A stretch of DNA of 64,000 nucleotides, taken from Branchiostoma floridae. Lineage: Eukaryota; Chordata; Leptocardii; Amphioxiformes; Branchiostomatidae. The position numbers were made by a program, and so were the translations under genes. The stretch's first letter is position 1, and each line of letters starts with the position of its first letter. This document shows positions 55,867 through 64,000 of this stretch, in pieces. The DNA is taken from positions 9,859,407 to 9,923,406 of the forward strand of contig NC_049992.1 in NCBI RefSeq assembly GCF_000003815.2, in the 5' to 3' direction. Below the pieces are notes generated by a model, which had not been told where the DNA came from, did no database searches, and saw only the letters and a list, made by a program, of their open reading frames with translations.

Positions 55867-58009
55867 ATGTCTGAGAAGGTTGCGCCTGCAGAGGAGAACT
55901 GGCAGCCGCCCCCGCCCTCTTATCCGACTCAAGCGCCGCCGCCGGGATATCAGCCGGACCAGACACAGCACAACCCTCCCCAACCAGTACCTGCGGTAAG
56001 TTACTCACTCAACTACTACAAAACACGGGCCAAAGTTGTACTAGTATATACACATGTATATTGACAGGTGAATGGGAGGTAAAGCTATTATAAGACGAAA
56101 CAGAAACGAAAGACCGCCAAAGTGACAAAAATTAATATTTCGCAGGTCGTGAATTCGTAAAGGAACGTTGGCGGTTTGATGGTAGATGTGACAAGGAATT
56201 TTCCTGATGTGCTTAGCAACAGAAAACAACGGTATTGTGTATGTATTATCCTTAGCCTAGTAAAAATACAGTACGGAAAATTCTTACGAATACTGTCATA
56301 CACCTCAAGTCGTGAGAAAGCATTCTAAATCTTTCCGAATAAGTCAAATCGTCTTTTCTGCAATAGCATAGGTTGGAACAGAAGTGAATTTTCTGTTCTT
56401 TTCATGTTTTCAGAACTACCAGCAGCCTCAAACCGTTGGGACAGTGCAATCAACCACCACGGTCTTCGGTAAGGCTATATAAGTTTTTATGACCGAGCAT
56501 TTTTCATACTTCCATTGCAGGTGGTTTATCATCTTGTAATGTTTTCGTTGTCTGTATATCAGCCATATGCATAACCCAGCTACAGATTGTTGAAGTGACA
56601 GGTTGAGCAGAACTTCTTAGATTTTTGAATTTTGATATTCTAAAACAATTGTTCTAAAACAATTTGACCAATACACTTTCCCATGTATAACACAAACGTA
56701 TGCAAAAGATATTTTTAAATCTTATAACACCAATAGTCGTACTCTTATAGAATTCCGCTTCCAATGTGATATATTCTATAGTTATGTCCCTTTCACTTAG
56801 TCCAGTCTCTGATTCAATAAAGTTATGGACTTTTTGCTTTTTGGGGACCAAAAAGCAGTGGTTAGACTGATCATATGTAGGGTCATCGCACCCATCCGAA
56901 AGGTCGAAGCGACTCTTGTCCAGACGTGTCCCGTTTTAATTTCCAGTTCCCCAGCCCGGAGTGGCGGTCGTGAGAGTCAACCCCACCACCCGCAGCAGCC
57001 AGCCGGTCAGCCTGACGTGCCCCTCCTGTAACCAGAACGTCCTCACAACCGTACAATATGAGACCGGCACGTTCAGCTGGCTCATGGTTGGCGCCGTTTT
57101 CCTCTTTGGGTGAGTGGTGACGTCATGTATAACTTCTGCCCTGTAATCTCCAAGCAGATCCCACAGTGCCATAATACAGTATCAACGCTGGAAAATGAGT
57201 ATTTGCCAGCCAAAGGGAGTCAGACGGGCACCGGAGATCTGCCGTCACTGAAACAGGGAGAAGCATACACACTCCTTGGCCGGCTTCACTCCTCTGACAG
57301 CTTTTGATACTAGATTTATGCCACCGTAGGATCTGCTTGCAGACTGCTGCCCTGCTCAGTTGTGTCTTGCAGCTCGTTTATGCTCAGTAAAGTCATGGAT
57401 GACATCCTCTGGGCACCCCAAAACTGATGCGAGTGTGCGAATAAAAACATTTGGCAAAACAAAAGTGCCTTCCTTATGAAACATAAGTAGTCAGGAAGGT
57501 TGCACAAATGACTATAGATGGAGCATACGGCATCGTGAATGATCGTTTGTTTCAGCATACAACAAATATCGCTAGTGTGACAACATTTGTCGACGGATTC
57601 TTTCTCTAACAAGTTGCATGGATCCGGATCCGTTTGCAGATGTTGTTAGAATGGCACCAAAGACACTCGTGCTGCATGTAGATAGAAACATATGGTTTAT
57701 AAAAAATGTCTGCTTTGTTTCATCATTATTTAGCAAAATGTTAAAAGAGATGTTGGAGTTTAACGTTAGATTGCAAATAAACAATGAACGAATTCAAGAG
57801 AACTGGCAAAGAACTAACGAAACTATGGTGTATCAAGATAAGATAAAACATTGTTGATCTTTTTGCGCTGTTTATTTCTTAGGTTTGCGTTCCCACTAGT
57901 GTGGCTGGGCTGCTGCTTCATCCCGCTGTGCATCAAAGACTGTAAGGACGCCAAACACACCTGTCCTAACTGTAAAGCCTACCTGGGCACCCACAGTAGG
58001 GGCAACTGA
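55867..58009 (+). CDS. LITAF-domain membrane protein (LITAF/CDIP1 family), 4 exons
   Basis: Exons 55867-55995, 56414-56468, 56947-57109, 57883-58009; in phase, 157 aa. LITAF-family proteins are zinc-stabilised monotopic proteins of late endosomes and lysosomes involved in trafficking and inflammatory or apoptotic signalling. The N-terminus is Pro/Gln/Tyr-rich with a PPSY motif (PPPPSYPTQ), typical of family members that bind WW-domain (Nedd4-type) ligases. The LITAF domain has CPSC after VSLT, a membrane-inserting hydrophobic stretch ([14 protein letters not shown] then [15 protein letters not shown]), and HTCPNC near the C-terminus, the complete split zinc site. The ATG at 55867 ([12 protein letters not shown]) is the first in frame; upstream codons have no ATG. 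Whether it is the LITAF or CDIP1 orthologue cannot be decided. Intron 3 carries a MITE. Confidence 0.93.
57147..57343. mobile_element. MITE, CCAAGCAGATCC family, in LITAF intron 3
   Basis: CTCCAAGCAGATCC at the left pairs with GGATCTGCTTGCAG at the right; inner words GTGCCATAA.ACAGTATCAA and TTTTGATACTAG.TTTATGCCAC also pair. It starts about 40 bases after the exon 3 donor. Confidence 0.65.
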
Positions 58010-59372
58010 ACAAATTTGACAATCTCAAAATACCTGACAAAGCACAATATCGCTGTGCGAAAGTTGTGTCATGCTTTTTTTTTTTCAAACACAACACTTG
58101 ACGAAGACTCACACTGAGTTATGCTACTACTAGTATTACGCCGATGGAGATTAGACACTAATAAGATACGCTAAATAGCAAATACTCAAGCAACTGGATA
58201 TGATTTTGAAGACGGTCAGATGTTTCAGATAACATCCGTTACCTTTCATGACACTGAAGATATCTTCTTGGAGAGCAGGTTTTATATCCTAAGTATGAAT
58301 TAATATGCAAAGGAAATAAAGACAATTACTTAGCAGTTCAATAGGAAACAAGGGTAATACAAGTTAAGACTATGTTCATGCAAATGAGTAAATTACACTT
58401 TTATCACGTTTTAGATTCATTCTCATCAAGTAACGAATTATGAGCACTGAAGCTTGTCTGTCACATTATACCAATAAAATCACACGTGCAATTTGTGTTT
58501 TTCATTGTCAAATGTTGGCTGTCTCAAAGCTATGGTGGTATAGGTATCTATACAAATAAACAAGTAGATACAAATAAAGTAACCTACGTACAACTGCTCT
58601 GCAGAAGACTGATGATAATACTAGCAATGATGATGCTTATGATGACAAGTATATGAATAAATGGTTTACACTACTGATTCTAAGAGCCAAACATTCTGTT
58701 ATGTATTTACCTATTAACGGAGTATACACTTTAACGGTGATTAGAAAAAAAATCAGAGCAAAATGAAACTGAGTTATATTTCCTTCAAATATGAAATACA
58801 AGGTTATGAACTTAAGCACATCGCTAAAAACTCGATAGGGGGCGCTAGCTCGCTCCAAGCGTTACGTCCAATGTTGGGGTGAACCCCTTTGTTTAAAGAG
58901 TCACACAAGAATGGCGGCTCACAAAAGGTTACTTCAGGACAATTGGTCTACTGATATGTGATACTACTCACGGTAACTCACCGAACCAGTTGTGCACAGT
59001 AAGCGACAGCGCCATTTTTAAGGTCTTGCCAGGTGATGCGTTAAGGAAGAATCTATCTAAACTTTCTTGTCAGGGGAGTTCCGAAATCTGGCAAGGATTT
59101 CAAGGATCTTTGTCAACGTCGTCTTCTCGTGTTCTGTTATAAATTTTGTAGTACTGGTTTAAGAACTACTTGTTTCGGGAAGACAAAAAATAGCAAGTCA
59201 TGATTATTTGGTACCTTTATAACGTGGACTAATCCATGTGTAAGGTTTCTTATTCAGATTAAGGTTGACAAGGTCTTCCTCCCCACCTTACGTTACAAGG
59301 ACGAATCTTACCTCACTAAAGCAACGTTCAGCAACTACTACTAACCACTAGAGTGTCCCAGAACCTGTAAAC
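58010..59372. other. LITAF 3' region and dipeptidase upstream region
   Basis: Contains an interspersed repeat at about 58160-58275 shared with 46912-47040. Otherwise AT-rich with no recognised gene; includes the presumed promoter for dipeptidase exon 1A. Confidence 0.5.
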
Positions 59373-62300
59373 ATGGCGGAACGGGACGTTGGGTATTCTA
59401 CACCAGGAGGCGTACGGTTTGTAAAGTCGAGTAACCGCAACATGCTGTTCATCGGGCTGGGGCTGGTGCTGCTGGCCGTGGTGGTGGTTGCCATCGCCGT
59501 GCCGCTGGCCCTGAGGAACAAACGGGACACCAACACGGACAAGGCGCGTCGGCTGATGGCTGAGGTTCCGCTGGTCGATGGGTAGGAAACTGTTAACTTA
59601 TAACTCGGCCAGTCAGTCAGTCTGACAGTCAGTCAGTCAGCCAATCAGTCTGTCAGTCAGTTAGTTAGTCAGTCAGACAGTTAGTCAGCCAGCCAGTCAG
59701 TCAGTCAGTTAGTCAGTCAGACTAGTCCCTTACTTACTCATTTACTCACTCAAGAAAGTTCCTTGACTCATGCAATCTATCGAGCTAACGCTATGTATTT
59801 TTGTATTGTGTATAGTCGGTTTTACCCCTTTTTTTGTATCACGAAATGTCGTAAAAAAACGAACGCCCTTTGACACCTAACCTTTGCAAATTTTACTCGT
59901 AGTGAGAAATCCCAAGTTACAATATTTTGTGACAATTTGTCTTGAAATCGTGATTTGAAAATCTCCAATTCAGCCTGCTAGAGGAAAGTTGACATATGTT
60001 GATGATAACAGTATCATTTATAAGATATGTCTTCATGTGAGGGGAAAGCTATATGCCTTTGGAGGTTAGTCAGCCGTTGACATCCAAGAAAATCGTTTTT
60101 TCTTCAGACACATAAAAGGTATGAGTGGATGTTTTTTACTGGACGTAGCCCGCTTTCACCCCCCGTGACACAAAAGAACCATCGAACCAGACAAAAAGTA
60201 AGTGGCGCACAGGTACAAACACTTCAACGATCTACGTGAGATGACTACCAATTATACAAGTCTTATGTCCCGATGCCCTTCAGGGATGTACACGGTGTCT
60301 GTTTGTTACCGGGTGCCGGGCTGATTTTAAGTCGGAGTTAAAATCAGCCCGGCATCCAGTAACAGTCACCTTTATCGCCGCTTCCGCTAGGGGAGGAAGG
60401 GGGGGGGGGGGGGGTCATCAACCTCAGCCAGCGAGAGATTGTGTAAACACAGGCTACTTGCTGACAACTTTGTATTGTTGTACTGTAGGTACTGTAGGAT
60501 CAACTTACCATTACACAGTCGGTCCCTTTTCAATGCCTACAATCAATAGACTACTCCCATTGGGAACTTACTTTTCTATGACCTCAATACGAAGGTAATC
60601 GCCATGTTGCGGCACTGTCGGGCTGCAGGCCTTTGCTCCGATTTTAAAATGAGATGAGCCTCCTTAACGGTACAGGTGTTTTCATTAAGCGTGTGTGTGT
60701 GCTGAGGGGGGGGGTGCTGACGTACAAGGTATCGCGGCAAGGTTCTTAGGCCGGGAAAGTTCTTATGCAGAAACTTCGATTTTTCGCCATTAGGAACTTT
60801 CCCTCCTAAAAACATTCCCGGTATAAATACCTTGCCGCGTAAAATTGTAAATCAGCGCTCGCCCAACAATAAAAAGAATAACGCCCGTGTAAAAAAAGGC
60901 GTAAAGGAGGCTAAGGTCAGCTGGCGTTTATACACATTATTATTCCGCGTACACTATTATGCGTGCAAGAGTATTTAAAATGCAAATAATGCATGATGGA
61001 TATACTTTCAATTTAGAAGGTAACGCTTGACCACCCCTACACGAGAATGTGTGAGCCACCAGATTACATATTTACGATAAAGGGTCAAAGCAGGTCGAGT
61101 AAACATGTCGAAAACTTGCCAGTCATTTCTGAGTCCCATGCCATCTCGGGACAGACATGGTGGCGGGAAACACGGATGCCGTCAGCTTCAGTGTAAAAGA
61201 CTCCCGCATTCGCTACATCAGACCGGGCGTCGACCCTAACTTCAAACCACGATGGCGGTTCAGGACTAAATACGTGGTGACCTTCGGTGTACTGCTGGTC
61301 TCTGTGGTGGTAGTGGCCGTTATGGTACCTTTGGAGCTGGTCACACATCTGGACAGGGCACATAGACTCATGGCGGAAGTACCTCTAGTCGACGGGTGAG
61401 AGTTTTGCATACCAAACAACACAACCAAGGTTTTTTTTCTTCATATCGCGAATTTTCAGCACGTGTGGCATGCATGTAGACATCTAAAAACATTCCATGC
61501 CGCCAGCCATTTTGTAGAAAGTTGCTACGTATACAAAGCGGCAGCTGTACATGTAACATTGCGACTTTAGTTGACATTATGTTGCGAAAACTATCATTGT
61601 CTTTACAAAGTTCTTTAAGTTCTATAGGTCCGTTCAGATTCAGATGTCCGTTAATCTACCATTTGAATTTAAACACTGTAATAGAAATACAACAATGTAT
61701 ATGCATCACACTAACTCAAGGAGTAGTACAGACCTGACCTTTGGACACTGGGGGAGTATTTGTCGAAGCACGGGAGCACCTAGCTATTCAGGTGTGTTCA
61801 GTCCAATACAAATATAGTTGTATTGTGACTCGTTAAAACATTTGTATAGGGCAAGGAGGTTATATGCCGGAGGCGGACAATTGTGTACCAAAAGTCTTTG
61901 GGTTAAAGTGACAGTTCCATAATATTTATAGCCCAGTGAAAGATAACATTTGTTGAGTTAGCAATATATGTCCTTCTATTTGTACGAACTTCTGATCAAC
62001 ATGATGTTGATTGATTTTATGATCATTCTTTTGGATGCAAAGACGTCATTGCGCCGGTGCTCGCCGGGGTGAAGCCCCGGAAGTTCTCCGAAGCAACACA
62101 TTTTGTCTCTGTTAACTTCTGGGTACCGCGAGTGTACCTCTCGGTGTTCTCACAGGTAGGTCACGGCGTGTACTTTATTATTTGCCGCTGGGTCCCGGGT
62201 TGATTTTAACTCCGAGTTTCAAAACAAATTCCGGACACGACCAGGCCCAGATTTAGCCCGGGCCACGTAGAGGACACTCCCGAAAGTCATCACCAAAAAA

Positions 62301-63880
62301 GTTGGCCATAAACTGCCCGACAGATCCCCTTTTGCAATTCAGACCTATCAAAGCATTAAGCAGGCATCTCACTGGACTGTACCAAATTGTATGTGCGGAG
62401 AGCCACATTACGCCTTATCTTTTAGCATAACGTTTACGAAACGTCTTCTCTTACAGTCATAACGATTGGCCGTGGGTGATCTACCAGAACGTGCAGAACA
62501 GACTGAGCCAGGTGAACTTGGCACAGGACCTGAGGCCGCTGTTTAAAGCGTGGTTAAACGTGTCCCATACAGACATCCCCAGGCTGCGGGAGGGAAAGGT
62601 GGGCGCTCAGGTACGTCAACAAACACAGTGTCCACAATTTTAGTGGGTCATAGACACTTCAGTAATCATTCTGTGTTCTAATGTTCGTGCAGACCCTTGT
62701 GGCGCCTAGTGGCACATAGGGCAGCAATTTTCAGTAGCAGGGTATATTTATTACAGAGAGGAGCAGGGTATATTTGTTACAGAGACGGGGTTGCTAGACA
62801 TTTCTCTTTTACGTGCTCGAGGAACCGCCTCGAACACGGGACATCAATTTTACGTCCCTTCCGAAAGACGGATGTAACCCCAACCGAAATGTCTTTCCCA
62901 GGATCGAACTAATGTCTCATAGGTACCAATTAATACCAGTCGAAACCAGTAGCTCAACTGTGAGGCTGCTACCAGTTGAGCCCCGGGGACATCCCTCTAA
63001 CGTATTGTAGTGATTGGTCGCCATTGATTGGATTTAGGATGTTCAGACCCGGTTGTTTCTGCATACAGTTTTGGGTGGCGTTTCCCCACTGTGACTCCCA
63101 GTACAAGGACGCCGTCAGATGGACACTGGCACAAATTGACGTCATCAAACGGTTTGTGGAGAAGTACCCGGATGTGTTTCAGCTCGTCACAACTTCTGAG
63201 GGTCAGTCAAATTTATTCATTTTTTGGTACATCGTTCCGTATCATGTACTACTGTATCTCTTTTAGCATCAGTCTAGATCTGCTCTAGTGGAGATAAAAA
63301 TGAAAGAGAGAAAGATTGATAGCTACTACAGCTAAATGGTATCATTCACACACTCACACACACACACACACGCACACACAAGCATACAGGGACAGAGACA
63401 AAGACACATACACACACACAAACACGCATGCAAACACAGTCACACACATACATACATAGATAGAGAGAGAGAGACAGACAGAGAGAAAGAGACAGATCGA
63501 GAGAGAGAGAGTGGAAGGGAGTGAGGGAGTGAGGTAGATAGACTGTTTTTTTAGCACAAATAACGACAGTATCACTAAACTTTAAATACTGCCGTTATTC
63601 GTGCTAGAAAAAAAATCCGTAAAAGGACATTTACTTGCACTCTCACCGACTGAGCAGGTCTATTTCTTCTAGCACGAAGAATGACAGTATCTCTAAAAGA
63701 CTACTGTTGATATCATTTTCTTCTTAAAGGAATCTGGGACGCGTTTCGCGCCGGGAAGATCGGGAGTCTGATCGCCGTGGAGGGCGGACATGGCCTCGGC
63801 AGCAGTCTGGCCTCCCTCCGCATGTTCTACGACCTCGGCGCCCGGTACCTCACCCTAACGCAGGCGTGTAACACTCCATG
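59373..63880 (+). CDS. Membrane dipeptidase paralogue (M19), partial, with two alternative first exons
   Basis: First exon 1A 59373-59581 (70 codons) or 1B 61157-61395 (80 codons); then common exons 62457-62610, 63069-63201 and 63730-63880, with the rest beyond the window. Exon lengths and phases match the minus-strand paralogue except for a four-residue insertion in exon 2 ([11 protein letters not shown] against YNQSHTD). Both first exons encode a short polar cytoplasmic tail, one hydrophobic anchor (residues about 24-46 in 1A, 39-61 in 1B), and end in MAEVPLVDG with the same phase, so both can splice to exon 2 (HNDWPW zinc motif). No second copy of exon 2 lies between 1A and 1B. EGGH is intact, but the position of the substrate-binding His reads TQACNTPW, Gln instead of His. 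Activity may be altered. The later zinc ligands are not visible. Confidence 0.92.
59607..59730. repeat. AGTC tetranucleotide microsatellite
   Basis: Runs of CAGT/AGTC units with substitutions, right after dipeptidase exon 1A. Confidence 0.9.
60305..60363. repeat. GC-rich hairpin between alternative exons
   Basis: GTTACCGGGTGCCGGGCTGA plus TTTTAA pairs with its inverse (one or two mismatches) around a 7-base loop. A related half-copy, GGGTCCCGGGTTGATTTTAA, lies at 62190-62210. Confidence 0.7.
60725..60840. repeat. Inverted repeat between alternative exons
   Basis: CAAGGTAT.GCGGCAAGG..CTTAGG.CGGGAAAGTTCTTA on the left pairs loosely with TAGGAACTTTCCC and TACCTTGCCGCG on the right. Probably a decayed palindromic element. 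Confidence 0.45.
62700..62995 (-). repeat. tRNA-derived SINE-like repeat in dipeptidase intron
   Basis: On the minus strand GGGGCTCAACTGGTAGCAGC resembles an A box and GTTCGATCCTGGG a B box; the distance between them is longer than in a tRNA. The left part resembles 7960-8160. Confidence 0.45.
63344..63530. repeat. CA and GA microsatellites
   Basis: CA-rich then GAGA/GACA-rich low-complexity sequence in the intron before dipeptidase exon 4. Confidence 0.9.
63552..63610. repeat. Short hairpin
   Basis: TAGCACAAATAACGACAGTA pairs with TACTGCCGTTATTCGTGCTA about 10 bases on. A half-copy (CTAGCACGAAGAATGACAGT) follows at 63669. Confidence 0.6.
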
Positions 63881-64000
63881 GTAAGAAGAACACCTCTGTA
63901 AAGTTTCCCTTCATCTACTGATAACTCTTAAAAGAAAGTTTGTGAAGGATAAGGTTGAATGCAATGTATATGGATAATCTCTGTATATGATATAGGTACG

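Noticed and set aside
59373-59581. Exon 1A as a separate complete small gene
   Set aside because: It ends in the same MAEVPLVDG and phase as the first exons of the other dipeptidases and needs downstream catalytic exons, so an alternative first exon is more likely.

Overview
The window reads as a piece of an animal (metazoan) nuclear genome, most likely a cephalochordate such as Branchiostoma. All genes are intron-rich with GT-AG junctions, the proteins resemble vertebrate orthologues closely, and intergenic and intronic DNA is crowded with short inverted-repeat elements, SINE-like repeats and microsatellites. The species call is inference; no species-specific marker was tested. One assembly gap of Ns lies at 37791-38589.

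Layout. 1-6239 is gene-poor and repeat-rich. 6540-16717 (minus) is a TMCO4-type DUF726 hydrolase in 14 coding exons. Head-to-head with it, 18142-31453 (plus) is OTUD3, a deubiquitinase in 8 coding exons. Its second coding intron carries a complete BEL/Pao LTR retrotransposon (19886-28197) with 963-bp LTRs that look identical and a perfect 5-bp target duplication. 33876-36004 (minus) is POLR2D (RPB4), which shares a short divergent upstream region with SPAG7 (36471-40849, plus); the gap removes the start of one SPAG7 exon.

The right third holds two M19 membrane dipeptidase genes pointing away from each other: a complete one on the minus strand (43240-51629, 423 aa) and a partial one on the plus strand (59373 to beyond the window edge). 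Between them are a minus-strand gene for a predicted secreted protein made mostly of 22 hexapeptide repeats (53027-54248), which I do not recognise, and a plus-strand LITAF-domain gene (55867-58009). Both dipeptidases start with an N-terminal membrane anchor, and the complete one lacks a GPI signal. The plus-strand paralogue has two candidate first exons and a Gln at the position of the substrate-binding His152 of mammalian renal dipeptidase.

The most notable non-genic structures are: the young BEL/Pao insertion 58 bp from an OTUD3 splice acceptor; a triplicated splice-acceptor/catalytic-cysteine segment in OTUD3; a 1.7-kb palindromic foldback-like element with tandemly repeated arms in a dipeptidase intron; a pair of hAT-like elements with 8-bp target duplications, one carrying a nested element; and a 12-copy CTGCAG palindromic minisatellite just downstream of TMCO4. 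The genes do not form one pathway. The TMCO4-OTUD3 pair is an ancient neighbourhood, and the dipeptidase pair is a local duplication.
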